Positions 8,941 through 17,377 of a stretch of 41,696 nucleotides of DNA are shown in pieces. Source of the DNA: an uncultured Bacilli bacterium (GTDB taxonomy: Bacteria > Bacillota_I > Bacilli_A > RF39 > UBA660); NCBI GenBank assembly GCA_934096535.1, contig CAKOMC010000008.1, forward strand, positions 1-41,696. Reading direction: 5' to 3'. The position numbers and the translations under genes were made by a program. The notes beneath the pieces were generated by a model. It searched no databases and was not told the origin of the DNA. It saw nothing but the letters and a program-made list of their open reading frames with translations. Every line of letters starts with the position of its first letter. The first letter of the stretch is position 1.

Positions 8941-8966
8941 AAAAAAGAAATAGTATATTACTATTC
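8941..8966 (-). terminator. Terminator of the LamG surface-protein gene
   Basis: On the minus strand AATAGTA-ATA-TACTATT followed by TCTTTTTT. It separates the LamG gene from tadZ, so the Tad-like operon has its own promoter in 8872-8940. Confidence 0.7.
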
Positions 8967-9018
8967 TGAATTAGTATTTATTTAAGAGTCTGTATTATAT
9001 TGATACTATTTATTTAAT

Positions 9019-9885
9019 TTAAGGTTCATACCATAAAATAATTTTACCTGCACTATCGGTTATTTTTAAATAATAGATATTGCCGCAAAAATATTTATCA
9101 GCTACCCAATTAGATTTACCAATATAATTAGTTGTCCTTTCTATATTTCTAAAACCTTGACTACTCGTACGACCCATGGTCGAAACTAAATCACCATTTT
9201 GATAAGTCTTTATTTGGTAACCATCAGTAGTCTTTAAAAATTCAATTTTAAATTCATTAAGATTAGCTAGGCCAGCATTAGAAATCAAATTAGTTTCATT
9301 GGTGGTGTTTGTTATGCCATTTAGACCACCTAAAACTAAGACATCTTCTGTAATAAGTTGAGCAACCACGATATTATCACTATAGGCACCATTGCCAAAA
9401 TCAAAGATTCTACTCCAATTTTTAAATGCTAACCACTGAGCTTTGAATTCAACGGTAAAACCAGCTGCCCAATTGATATTAGCTGGTAATGTTGGGAGTT
9501 CAATGTAGTCATCCTCACCATCAAAACTAAAATATTTAATATTATTATCATCAGTTTTGATACTAGCACCATTTTTTAAAACAGCTGTAAAATTATTATC
9601 GGATTTATCAGGAACGGCACTATCTTTAAAATAGATATTACATTTACTCTTTTTGGTAAGATTGGTTGTAAATAAACCCCAATTAGTATAATCCCATGTT
9701 CCAGAGGCTCCATTATCGCAAGTTACTTTTTCGACATAATAACCATCATCTTTAGTAGGGATTTTTTCTTGATACTTATCATCTATATAAACACCAAGCA
9801 AGCTTTTATCTAAGTTTTTTCTTGAGACTAAAGTTGTAAGAAAAGCAGCAGCCAAAATAACGATTAATAAAATTTTTCTCTTCAT
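9019..9885 (-). CDS. Secreted surface protein: shared N-terminal module plus LamG-like lectin domain
   Basis: 288 aa. Residues 1-20 form a hydrophobic signal/anchor. Residues ~28-87 form a module also found in the glycine-rich protein at 20344-21402: GVYIDDK, IPTKD, VTCD, TWDYTNWGL and NLTKKSKCNIYF, with two conserved cysteines. Residues ~100-288 look like a concanavalin A/LamG jelly roll (KYFSFDGEDDYIELP, FTVEFKAQWL, SRIFDFGNG, TNYIGKSNW), a fold that usually binds glycans or host-matrix ligands. The start is supported by AAAGGAA upstream. The 5' region is a predicted invertible segment whose nearer recombination site ends 37 bp before the ATG, so expression is probably phase-variable. Ligand unknown. 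Confidence 0.75.
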   Translation of the reverse strand: MKRKILLIVILAAAFLTTLVSRKNLDKSLLGVYIDDKYQEKIPTKDDGYYVEKVTCDNGASGTWDYTNWGLFTTNLTKKSKCNIYFKDSAVPDKSDNNFTAVLKNGASIKTDDNNIKYFSFDGEDDYIELPTLPANINWAAGFTVEFKAQWLAFKNWSRIFDFGNGAYSDNIVVAQLITEDVLVLGGLNGITNTTNETNLISNAGLANLNEFKIEFLKTTDGYQIKTYQNGDLVSTMGRTSSQGFRNIERTTNYIGKSNWVADKYFCGNIYYLKITDSAGKIILWYEP

Positions 9886-9922
9886 AAAACACCAATTCCT
9901 TTACTTGACAAAAATTGACACA

Positions 9923-9949
9923 TTTCATAGAGTTTATAACTCTATGAAA
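9923..9949 (+). repeat. Inverton 1, left recombinase core site (site 1)
   Basis: Arm TTTCATAGAG (9923-9932), spacer TTTATAA (9933-9939), mirrored arm CTCTATGAAA (9940-9949). The same arms occur at 10185, 21434 and 21688; the spacer is the reverse complement of the one at 10195-10201. Confidence 0.75.
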
Positions 9950-9978
9950 TGGCAGATAAATACGGGCTTGGCGGGGTA

Positions 9979-10002
9979 TTTGACTAGAAATTTGACCAGA
10001 AA
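9979..10002 (+). repeat. Tandem 12-bp repeat pair A, inverton 1
   Basis: TTTGACTAGAAA (9979-9990) directly followed by TTTGACCAGAAA (9991-10002). It begins 30 bp inside the left core site; the equivalent pair in inverton 2 begins 31 bp inside. It could be an arm-type integrase site or a regulator site. Confidence 0.7.
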
Positions 10003-10070
10003 AAGATAAAAAAGCAAATTATACTTGACGCTTGCAAACACCTATAAATTAAGGAAACTTTACATTGTTT

Positions 10071-10094
10071 TTTGACTAAAATTTTGACGAGAAA
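10071..10094 (+). repeat. Tandem 12-bp repeat pair B, inverton 1
   Basis: TTTGACTAAAAT (10071-10082) then TTTGACGAGAAA (10083-10094). It starts exactly 92 bp after pair A, the same distance as in inverton 2. Confidence 0.65.
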
Positions 10095-10184
10095 ATGTTT
10101 AAAAAGTAGCATTTTTATAGTAGAAATAGACAGGATTTTGTGCTATGCTTGTATTATAAATTAATAATACTTACAGAAATATGC

Positions 10185-10211
10185 TTTCATAGAGTTATAA
10201 ACTCTATGAAA
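10185..10211 (-). repeat. Inverton 1, right recombinase core site (site 2)
   Basis: Arm TTTCATAGAG (10185-10194), spacer TTATAAA (10195-10201), mirrored arm (10202-10211). Read on the minus strand it is identical to site 1 over all 27 bp, so the two form an inverted repeat. Confidence 0.75.
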
Positions 10212-10361
10212 ATTAATAAATTGGTAACAAATTTTAAAATAAACAGATTTTTGTTATTCGATTTGTATCTTCAATCGTGTCTTCTTACTTTTATAAGAAG
10301 AACTTTTTTAATAATAATTATATTACTTTATATATATTGGACTACCAGATTATATTATTAT

Positions 10362-10386
10362 TAAAAAAGTCATGTTTCTATGACTC
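10362..10386 (-). terminator. Terminator of the pilC-pilD operon
   Basis: On the minus strand AGTCAT-AGAAAC-ATGACT then TTTTTTAA, starting 6 bp past the prepilin peptidase stop. It insulates inverton 1 from the pilus operon. Confidence 0.75.
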
Positions 10387-10391
10387 TTCTT

Positions 10392-11159
10392 CTATAAATA
10401 AATTAATAAATCGATAAACTCTAATATTTGAGTGGAAAAGATATAAATTATAAAAGTAGAAATTATTAAGAAAGGACCAAAAGGAACTTCCCTATCTTTT
10501 AATTTTACTAAATAATAGAAAGCTACTGGTAAAGCTAGAAAACTAGCTAAAACTAAGTTTATAAAAGATAGTTTATAACCTAAAACTAAACCAATAAATA
10601 AAGATAATTTAATGTCGCCACCCCCGAGTGATTCCCTTTTGAAGGCTTTATCGCCGACGATTTTAACCATTAGCATGAAGAAAAACATTAAAAGACCACT
10701 TAATAAAGATATAATAAGGCCGTTAAAGCCTTCTTTTAGAAAGATAACTACTAAGGCAGCTAGGCTTGATACTACTAAGACTTCATCTAAAATGACTAAA
10801 TAATTAAAATCACTAATACAAGTAATAATTAAAACACTAGAAATAATTAATGCTAGTAATAAGTCATAGGTAAAACCATAATATAGGTAGCAGCCCACAA
10901 AAAATAAACCGGTTATTATCTCTATTAATGGGTACCACCAAGATAATTTAGCCCTACATTTTCGGCATTTACCACCTTGAATCAAAAATGAAATAATGGG
11001 GATTAATTCATACCACGCTAAGATATGGCCGCAAAATTCACAATGACTTCGGGGTTTTATGGCTGATTCATTTTTACTAAGGCGATGCCCAATTACATTA
11101 AAGAAGGAACCCATAATAGTTCCTATAACAAACATATATATTATATAAATTATATTCAT
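10392..11159 (-). CDS. pilD: Type IV prepilin peptidase (PilD/ComC family)
   Basis: 255-aa polytopic membrane aspartyl protease that cleaves, and often N-methylates, type IV prepilins. The cytoplasmic N-terminal domain has the zinc-binding Cys40-x2-Cys43 and Cys65-x2-Cys68 pairs (HCEFCGH, GGKCRKC). The catalytic aspartates are expected in CISDFNYLVILDE (Asp117 or Asp125) and in GGGDIKL (Asp182). Length is normal for the family. Its ATG overlaps the pilC stop codon by one base, so the two are translationally coupled. Upstream pilC makes a role in a competence- or Com-type pilus likely, and it could also serve the Tad-like machine nearby. No prepilin gene is visible in the window. Confidence 0.92.
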   Translation of the reverse strand: MNIIYIIYMFVIGTIMGSFFNVIGHRLSKNESAIKPRSHCEFCGHILAWYELIPIISFLIQGGKCRKCRAKLSWWYPLIEIITGLFFVGCYLYYGFTYDLLLALIISSVLIITCISDFNYLVILDEVLVVSSLAALVVIFLKEGFNGLIISLLSGLLMFFFMLMVKIVGDKAFKRESLGGGDIKLSLFIGLVLGYKLSFINLVLASFLALPVAFYYLVKLKDREVPFGPFLIISTFIIYIFSTQILEFIDLLIYL

Positions 11160-12835
11160 TACATACCCCCACTAGATACTTGATTGTACATATCAAACAT
11201 TGGTACTAAAATCGAGATGATAATACCGCCGACAACAACTGCTAAGAAAATAATTGTTAAAGGTTCGATAAAGCTCTTAATATTATTAACCATTGATGAG
11301 TGTTGTTCTTGATAATAATGACTTACACGATCCATCATTTCGGCAAGTTCACCTGTTGATTCACCAGTAACAATCATGTTATAAGCAACATCAGGAACTG
11401 CCCAGTGATTTTTAAAGGCTTTTGATATCTTATCACCAACAACAATGTTATTAATTGTATTATACATTATTTCTTTATAAATTTCATTATTAGTTATTTT
11501 ACTTAAAATTTCAACACTTTGCGTTATATAAACATTATTTTTTAAAAGAGAAGCAAAAGTCTTAGTAAAAATAGCTATTTCATTATATATCATAATATCT
11601 TTTATGACGGGAATATGCATTAAGATAACCTGCACTTCGCGACGAAAGGCTTTGACTTTTTTATATGCCAACGCAAAAATAATGATAGCGACGATAACTG
11701 CTAGTAATAACATCCAAGCATCAGTTTTTAAAAATTTACTTATTGCTAAAACAACAGCTGTTAAACCAGTTACCGTAACCCCATTGGATGCATAAATTTC
11801 TTCAAATTGAGGAACGACATACAAGATGATAAAGCAAACAACAACGATAGCAAAAATAATAACGATAGTTGGATAAGTCATAGCACTTATCATTTGCTTT
11901 CTGGTCGTTTCCATCTCGGTATAATAGTTAGCCATATCATCAAGGGTTGATTCTAAATCTCCGGTAGCCTCAGCAGCTTTTAACATATTAATTAATAAAG
12001 GAGGAAATTTGCTTCCTTGTTTTTCTAAGGCTTGGGAGAAAGTGTTACCCATGGTAAGTTCATAAGCAATAGCTTGCATAGTTACCTTTTTGTCTTTTTG
12101 TTTACCATACTGGTTTATTAAGATTTTAATTGCATCGTTTAATGTAATACCTGCTTTAATATAAGTAGATAACTGGGTTAACCAGAAAATTAAGTCTTTA
12201 GTTGACCACTTACTACCAACGACTGAAGAATCACCATAAAGAAAATCGATTAGCTGATTGTTCTCAATCTTATAAACTTCAACCCCTTCATTAAGTAAGA
12301 ATGAGTTAACATCCATCTTAGAAAGAGCCGTAAAGTTACCATACTCTATTTTACCATCAGTATTTTTAATTTTATAACGATAGATTTTTGCTTTTCCGGG
12401 AGTTGATGCTTCGGGTTGCTGCAATTCTAATTGTAATTTTCTTCTCTCTTCTTCTAATTTTAATACCTCTTTTTGAGTAATACCTAAAAAATCTTTGATT
12501 TTTTTAATAAGAACATCCAAGTCATCATTGCGTTTTGGTTTCGTATTATTCATAAATTTAGCTTGTTGGTAAGCATCATCAACCGTCTTAGATGAGGCAT
12601 TAAAAATAGCTTGTAGTGGATAAGATACTCCCCTATACGCTAAATAAAAGATATTGAAGAAACTATAAACAAATTCTAGTAAAAAGCTACTTTTATTTTC
12701 TTTTTCATTATTTTGATTATTAAAATTATTGCTTTGGTTATTTAAAACATTACTATTATTATTAGTTGTATTTATATTAGTATCATTACTCATAGTAACA
12801 TTACTTGCCATTGCACTATTATTTGCATCCACCAT
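11159..12835 (-). CDS. pilC: Type IV pilus/type II secretion platform protein PilC/GspF, with an Asn-rich N-terminal extension
   Basis: 558 aa counted from the ATG at 12835, which has AGGTGATGG upstream; the open frame extends to 13000 but would overlap the yqfQ-like gene on the other strand. Residues ~1-45 are rich in Asn, Thr and Ser. A hydrophobic stretch and charged coiled-coil follow (about 50-140). The core has two T2SF domains (YIKAGITLNDAIKIL and FASLLKNNVYITQSVEIL) and three membrane helices, ending MFDMYNQVSS. In type IV pili and competence pili PilC/ComGB is the inner-membrane platform for pilin polymerisation by PilB. The extra ~150 N-terminal residues are unusual. No pilB motor or pilin genes are adjacent, so the rest of the machine must be encoded elsewhere. 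Confidence 0.9.
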   Translation of the reverse strand: MVDANNSAMASNVTMSNDTNINTTNNNSNVLNNQSNNFNNQNNEKENKSSFLLEFVYSFFNIFYLAYRGVSYPLQAIFNASSKTVDDAYQQAKFMNNTKPKRNDDLDVLIKKIKDFLGITQKEVLKLEEERRKLQLELQQPEASTPGKAKIYRYKIKNTDGKIEYGNFTALSKMDVNSFLLNEGVEVYKIENNQLIDFLYGDSSVVGSKWSTKDLIFWLTQLSTYIKAGITLNDAIKILINQYGKQKDKKVTMQAIAYELTMGNTFSQALEKQGSKFPPLLINMLKAAEATGDLESTLDDMANYYTEMETTRKQMISAMTYPTIVIIFAIVVVCFIILYVVPQFEEIYASNGVTVTGLTAVVLAISKFLKTDAWMLLLAVIVAIIIFALAYKKVKAFRREVQVILMHIPVIKDIMIYNEIAIFTKTFASLLKNNVYITQSVEILSKITNNEIYKEIMYNTINNIVVGDKISKAFKNHWAVPDVAYNMIVTGESTGELAEMMDRVSHYYQEQHSSMVNNIKSFIEPLTIIFLAVVVGGIIISILVPMFDMYNQVSSGGM

Positions 12836-12859
12836 ACCATCACCTATTATCTTACTAAC

Positions 12860-12868
12860 ATTATAGCA
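12860..12868 (-). promoter_or_regulatory. Extended -10 promoter of the pilC-pilD operon
   Basis: On the minus strand TGCTATAAT (hexamer at 12860-12865), 25 bp before the pilC ATG. Its -35 is weak. Confidence 0.45.
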
Positions 12869-12923
12869 AAAAAGAGGCAATAAGAAAACAAATTTTTCAT
12901 ATACTATTTTAGAAGGTGATATT

Positions 12924-13199
12924 ATGTACCCTAACAGTTTTAATGGTTTAACTTTTGGAAAAGTAATTGGTGGAATTTCTAAAACACTAAATTTAGTCAA
13001 TCAGGCGATTCCTTTATATAAGCAAATGCGTCCCATTATCAGTAATGCTGGTAGTATTTTAAGTATTTTTAAGGAGTTTAATAAGCCTGATAATATAGTG
13101 AGTACAAATAAAAAAAGTATCACTACGCATGATACTCCTTTTTCAAAAGAAACCAAAGTGGCTTCAATTACCACCAATAGTCCGACATTCTTCCAATAG
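12924..13199 (+). CDS. Small YqfQ/VrrA-like protein
   Basis: 91 aa with a strong ribosome site (AGAAGGTGAT) 7 nt before the ATG. Residues ~14-55 (GKVIGGISKTLNLVNQAIPLYKQMRPIISNAGSILSIFKEF) resemble the conserved core of the YqfQ/VrrA proteins of Bacillus, where a helix with PxxxQxxPxxxN precedes a variable tail. The function of that family is unknown. Supporting context: in Bacillus, yqfQ lies in the same neighbourhood as sigA, dnaG and trmK (yqfN), which are the next genes here. The last 36 bp overlap the 3' end of trmK on the opposite strand. Confidence 0.6.
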   Translation: MYPNSFNGLTFGKVIGGISKTLNLVNQAIPLYKQMRPIISNAGSILSIFKEFNKPDNIVSTNKKSITTHDTPFSKETKVASITTNSPTFFQ

Positions 13200-13835
13200 T
13201 TCTTCTAAAGTCTTTATTTTTTTTTCGATGTCTAATTTTAAATTTTCATTATTAGATTTTGCTAATTTTCTTAAAATATCTATTTGATTAGTTATTAAAT
13301 ATTCATAATAATCTTTTTTATCTTTTTTTATTAAGCCATATTTTATTGTTTTGTTATCTAGTTTGTTATCATTATTCTTTTTAAATAAGCAAATTACATA
13401 CCAGATATTATTATCTAAAACCGTAATTTCATCGACTAATTTAAAACCCAGTTTGGTAACTTCCATTCTTAAAATATCAAGATTGTTATTGGACTGTAAG
13501 ATTAACTTATCAACATTTTCCATCTTTTCTTTATTATTTAATATATGTAAAATCGTACTGGTTCCCATGCCACTGATAACAATAGTGTTTATAGCATTTT
13601 TATCTATATTTTCTAAGCCATCACTTACTATTAAGGGAATATCAAGATTACTATTAGCAACATTTTTACGAGCCATACTAAGAGCTGAGTCTTTTATATC
13701 AGTTAAAATGATACTTTGGACTAAGTTATTTTGGGTAGCATAAATTCCTAAGTAACCATGGTCGCAGCCAATGTCAACTACTTTATCTTTTGGCTCTAGG
13801 AAGGAAGCGATTTTCTGTAAGCGTCTACTTAGCAT
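13164..13835 (-). CDS. trmK: tRNA (adenine-22-N1)-methyltransferase TrmK
   Basis: 223-aa class I SAM methyltransferase. The SAM loop is VVDIGCDHGYLGIYA (about 19-33), an acidic strand-2 end is ILTDIKDSALSMARKN, and the family motif ISGMGTSTILHIL lies at about 88-100. TrmK methylates N1 of A22 in the D-loop of several Bacillota tRNAs. The length matches the family (about 225-240). It directly follows rpoD with a one-base overlap, the same dnaG-sigA-trmK order seen in Bacillus. Confidence 0.93.
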   Translation of the reverse strand: MLSRRLQKIASFLEPKDKVVDIGCDHGYLGIYATQNNLVQSIILTDIKDSALSMARKNVANSNLDIPLIVSDGLENIDKNAINTIVISGMGTSTILHILNNKEKMENVDKLILQSNNNLDILRMEVTKLGFKLVDEITVLDNNIWYVICLFKKNNDNKLDNKTIKYGLIKKDKKDYYEYLITNQIDILRKLAKSNNENLKLDIEKKIKTLEELLEECRTIGGN

Positions 13836-15211
13836 TAGTCAGTTAAGAAATCCTTTAATTTTTTGGCACGGGATGGGTGTCTTAATTTTCTTAAAGCTTT
13901 AGCTTCAATTTGACGAATGCGCTCTCTTGTTACATTAAATTTCTTACCAACTTCTTCTAAAGTATGACTCGTACCATCAACAAGTCCGAAACGAAGCTCA
14001 AGAACTTCTTGTTCTCTTTCTTGAAGAGTTAGTAAAACACTCTTAATTTCTTCTTTCAAAATTTCATTAGTGGCATATTCTTCTGGCGACATTGATAGTT
14101 CATCTTTAATGAAATCACCTAAATGAGAATCATCTTCTTCTCCAATTGGCGTTTCTAAAGAAACGGGATCTTGACTAATCTTAATAACTTCACGAACTTT
14201 CTCAACGGAAATACCCATTTTTTTAGCGATTTCTTCTTCCGAAGGTTCTCTATTTAATTCTAGAGTCATTTGTCTTTGAATACGAGCCATCTTATTGATA
14301 GTTTCAACCATATGAACAGGAACACGAATGGTACGAGCTTGATCAGCAAGGGCACGAGTAATAGCTTGTCTTATCCACCATGTTGCATAAGTCGAAAATT
14401 TAAAACCTTTATCATAGTCGAATTTTTCAACGGCTTTCATTAAACCGATGTTTCCTTCTTGAATTAAGTCTAAGAAAAGTAAACCACGGCCAACATATCT
14501 TTTAGCAATTGAAACAACAAGACGCAAATTTGATTCAGCTAAAATTCTTTTCGCATTTTCATCACCAGCAGCGGCCGCTACTGAATATTTCATTTCTTCT
14601 TCCATAGTTAATAATGGAATTTTACCTATTTCCTTTAGGTACATACGGACAGGGTCGTTGATATTAACATCTTTAGTTAATTCTTCATCGCTAAGAACTA
14701 ATTCTTCCTCGGTATTTTTTCCAGCCGAACTAGAATCATCATCACTAACGATTTCAATATTATTGTCAATTAAAGCATTATATAATTCATCTAGGGCATC
14801 AGCATCTAAATCTAGACCTTTTAAATGTTCAGCTAAAGTTTCATAGGTAATAAAGCCATTCTTTTTACCTAACTCGATTAATTCTTTTTCGCGTTCTTTT
14901 AATGGTTTTATTTCCCCAACAGCAACTTTAGTTTTATTATTATCAGTTTCTTTAATTTCAGCCTTTTCTTTAGAAGTCGTTGCTTCTTTTTTGACTGAAC
15001 TTTTTTTAGCCGGTTTAGCCTTGGGCTTTTCCTCAACTACATCTTTTAAAACAATGTTTTTATCATTTAGATCTTTATATAAACCCTTAACATCTTTAGG
15101 AGTCAATCCATATTCTTTTACTTTATCAGCTACATCTTGAAAACTAATATAACTCTTTTCTGTATTAATTTTAACTAATTCTTCTAATACCTTTGGTAAT
15201 TCTTTATTCAT
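13835..15211 (-). CDS. rpoD: Primary sigma factor RpoD/SigA with duplicated region 1.1-like domain
   Basis: 458 aa. Regions 1.2 to 4.2 are textbook: DPVRMYLKEIGKIPLL (1.2), NLRLVVSIAKRYVGRG and DLIQEGNIGLMKAVEKFDY (2.1-2.3), WWIRQAITRALADQ (2.4), EVGKKFNVTRERIRQIEAKALRKLR (4.2, recognising -35). The N-terminus is unusual: two similar ~50-residue units that both resemble sigma region 1.1, at residues 7-57 (LEELVKI..YISFQDVADKVKEYGL) and 106-158 (EKELIELGKKNGFITYETLAEHLKGLDL), joined by a Lys/Ala/Pro-rich linker (60-100). Bacillus SigA has only one such unit. Stop and start codons overlap with dnaG upstream and trmK downstream. Confidence 0.97.
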   Translation of the reverse strand: MNKELPKVLEELVKINTEKSYISFQDVADKVKEYGLTPKDVKGLYKDLNDKNIVLKDVVEEKPKAKPAKKSSVKKEATTSKEKAEIKETDNNKTKVAVGEIKPLKEREKELIELGKKNGFITYETLAEHLKGLDLDADALDELYNALIDNNIEIVSDDDSSSAGKNTEEELVLSDEELTKDVNINDPVRMYLKEIGKIPLLTMEEEMKYSVAAAAGDENAKRILAESNLRLVVSIAKRYVGRGLLFLDLIQEGNIGLMKAVEKFDYDKGFKFSTYATWWIRQAITRALADQARTIRVPVHMVETINKMARIQRQMTLELNREPSEEEIAKKMGISVEKVREVIKISQDPVSLETPIGEEDDSHLGDFIKDELSMSPEEYATNEILKEEIKSVLLTLQEREQEVLELRFGLVDGTSHTLEEVGKKFNVTRERIRQIEAKALRKLRHPSRAKKLKDFLTD

Positions 15212-16959
15212 TACTCAACACTTCCTTTTTTTATTTTTCTAATTTGTTCTAGTATTTGTAATTGATGTTGTCTATCTAATTCATTTGCAAGTTGGCGTTT
15301 TAAAGCTTCAATATCTTCTTTATCTTTCTGTCTTTGATAACTTTTGATAATAAGTTCAAAGTTTTCATCACTTATATCTTCATCTTCATCTAAAATTTTT
15401 TTCACTTCCCCATTAAATGCTTCATTATAAGATATATAAGATATAAAATCAGCAACCGTTATATTATAGTTCTTTCCAATAAAAAACACGATTTCATTTG
15501 CTATACCCCGATAGATTTTATTAGGAAAATAGCCAATCTTTTCTTGATACTCCAAAACATACTTCCGGTCGTTTAACATATAATATAACATTTTTTTAGT
15601 GATTTTGTCCAATAAATTTTGGGTTTCTGGAATAGTTTCTTCCTCTTTTTTAAATACTTCTTTAGTTATAGTCTGTAAATTGCTAAGTTCATTTAATCTT
15701 TCTTTTAAAACAGCTTTATCAAGACCAGTACTTTTACTTAGTTTAGTTAAGCTTAAATCAATATAAATTGGGTCTTTAATTGTTTTTAAATCTTCTAAAA
15801 CTTTATTAATAAAATTAGTTAATTCTATGGTGTTTTCAGGATTTATTTTATTTTTTAAAGTACTTAGTTTAAAGTCTAAGAAGTCGGTCGGATTATCAAT
15901 CATTTTAAGATAACCGGCAACTCCGTAAGTAAAGACATATTCATCGGGATCTTTTTTTAAGTTAATTCTGATAACTTGAACGGTGATATTATTTTGCGTT
16001 AGGATTTCCCCGTTTTTTAAAGTAGCTGTACTTCCCGCCTCATCACCATCAAGACCCAAGATTACTTCGCAACGCAAGCGCTTAATTAAATCAACTTGTT
16101 CTTTAGTTAGAGCTGTTCCCATCAAGGCAACAACATTTTTAACCCCATTAATATACAGTCTTATGGCATCCATTTGTCCTTCAACAATAATTAATTTTTT
16201 GCATCGTTTGGCCTCATCTTTAGCTAAATGATAGTTATAAAGGAAATTACCCTTTTTATAAAGATAAGTTTCTTTTGTATTTATGTATTTGGCAACAGAT
16301 TCTCCACGATAGATGCGGGCAGAATAACCTATGACATGTCCCTCAGTATCATATAAAGGAAACATAATCCGCCCTCTAAAAACATCATAAGTATTATTAT
16401 CAACCGTATTAACAAGTCCTAAATCTTCCAGGACTTTTGTAGTATACCCTTTTTTTTCTAAAATATTTTTTAATGCAATTGGTTCATCAAGTGATAAGCC
16501 AATACGAAATTTACTAATGTCTTCATCCGTTAAGCCACGATTATGTAAATATTCTTTAGCAGGTATGCCACTTTGGGTATTGATATTATTTTCATAATAC
16601 TTGTTTACCAATTCCATCAGGTCATATTCTTTTTGATATTTAAGAACGGTCTCTTGTTTAAAAACGCCATTTATTTGATAACCAATTTTTTCGGCAACGA
16701 TTTTAACGGCTTCAATAAAAGAAACATTTTCAAAATTTTGAACAAATGTAAATACATTGCCAGCAGCACCGCAAGAAAAACATTTATAAATCTGTTTGGA
16801 TGTCGAAATACTCATACTTGGTGAGTGGTCATCATGGAATGGACAAACACATTTATAATCTTTTCCTTTTAAGGTTACTGGAATATAACTAGATATAATA
16901 TCAACTATGTTACAATTCTTACGGATTGCATTAATTTCTTCATTACTTATCATAACCAT
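15211..16959 (-). CDS. dnaG: DNA primase DnaG
   Basis: 582 aa. The CHC2 zinc domain has Cys39, His42, Cys60, Cys63 (CPFHDDHSPS and CFSCGAAG) for template recognition. The catalytic core follows (IGYSARIYRGESVAKYINTKET), then a Toprim domain at about 255-340 (LIIVEGQMDAIRLY with the metal-binding Glu; GLDGDEAG with the DxD). The C-terminal part, which binds the DnaB helicase, is divergent as usual. Two in-frame ATGs exist at 16959 and 16953; GAGGGAT lies about 8 nt before the first. First gene of the dnaG-rpoD-trmK operon. Confidence 0.97.
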   Translation of the reverse strand: MVMISNEEINAIRKNCNIVDIISSYIPVTLKGKDYKCVCPFHDDHSPSMSISTSKQIYKCFSCGAAGNVFTFVQNFENVSFIEAVKIVAEKIGYQINGVFKQETVLKYQKEYDLMELVNKYYENNINTQSGIPAKEYLHNRGLTDEDISKFRIGLSLDEPIALKNILEKKGYTTKVLEDLGLVNTVDNNTYDVFRGRIMFPLYDTEGHVIGYSARIYRGESVAKYINTKETYLYKKGNFLYNYHLAKDEAKRCKKLIIVEGQMDAIRLYINGVKNVVALMGTALTKEQVDLIKRLRCEVILGLDGDEAGSTATLKNGEILTQNNITVQVIRINLKKDPDEYVFTYGVAGYLKMIDNPTDFLDFKLSTLKNKINPENTIELTNFINKVLEDLKTIKDPIYIDLSLTKLSKSTGLDKAVLKERLNELSNLQTITKEVFKKEEETIPETQNLLDKITKKMLYYMLNDRKYVLEYQEKIGYFPNKIYRGIANEIVFFIGKNYNITVADFISYISYNEAFNGEVKKILDEDEDISDENFELIIKSYQRQKDKEDIEALKRQLANELDRQHQLQILEQIRKIKKGSVE

Positions 16960-17377
16960 AAAATTATCCCTCTATATATATATTATTAACGCCACCCCTT
17001 GATTTTCCTTCAAAAATTGCAAAAAAAATGCAAAAAATTGCATTTTTCTTCGTTTTTTGCTAAACCTTTACATTTTCTTGACACTTTTTTAAAAATATCG
17101 ATAACTTGATAAACAGGATATTTTGCTTAGATTTTCATTATCATTTACTTTACTTATTTGCAATAATCACTTATATTTTAAATCAACATTAGACACTCCC
17201 ACTTAAAAACGCATTTTTTTCTCATAACATTTAAATTTTACTTGCCAAAAGAAAAATGTTTTAGTATTCTATTACTTATCTTTTAACATAATAAGTCATA
17301 GGAAATATTTTCATCATTTATATAGAGAATTTTTTCACTTTTCAAATGCTAAGTTAGTATTAAAATTCTTTAGAAAT
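16960..17377. other. Intergenic region upstream of dnaG with one hairpin
   Basis: About 420 bp without a supportable gene. A hairpin at 17024-17047 (AAAAATGCAA, AAAA loop, TTGCATTTTT) with T-runs on both strands could terminate transcripts coming from the hydrogenase gene. TTGCA is repeated several times at 17017-17060. The remaining 17060-17377 is AT-rich and must hold the dnaG operon promoter, which I could not fix with confidence. Confidence 0.5.
17020..17047 (-). terminator. Likely terminator downstream of the hydrogenase gene
   Basis: 10-bp AT-rich stem with a 4-nt loop, followed on the minus strand by eight T residues. Confidence 0.45.

Larger units (their letters stand above)
9923..10211. 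other. Predicted invertible promoter segment 1
   Basis: This 289-bp block lies between the LamG surface-protein gene and the terminator of the pilus-peptidase gene. It is bounded by a perfect 27-bp inverted repeat (sites at 9923 and 10185) and has a 235-bp interior with no credible gene. Two tandem pairs of 12-bp repeats (9979-10002 and 10071-10094) are inside. The same plan is repeated at 21434-21714 upstream of another surface-protein gene. -10-like hexamers occur in both directions (for example TATAAT on the minus strand at 10018-10023 and 10152-10157), and I cannot tell which orientation is ON. Known phase-variable promoters in Bacteroides and Clostridioides difficile have this size and layout. 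Inversion is inferred. Confidence 0.65.

Noticed and set aside
9923..10211. The hairpins at 9923 and 10185 (and 21434, 21688) as simple intrinsic terminators
   Set aside because: They are AT-rich with no consistent T-run after the stem, occur in pairs around promoter regions, keep identical arms and a constant 7-bp spacer, and the spacers match within but not between pairs. The pilC-pilD, LamG and dxs genes each have a separate, better terminator.
10140..10364. A 74-codon frame on the plus strand inside and past inverton 1
   Set aside because: It runs through a core recombination site, has no ribosome site and is low in complexity; composition is typical of AT-rich non-coding DNA.
12836..13000. 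A longer N-terminus for PilC
   Set aside because: The extra 55 codons overlap the yqfQ-like gene antisense and have no ribosome site, whereas AGGTGATGG precedes the ATG at 12835.
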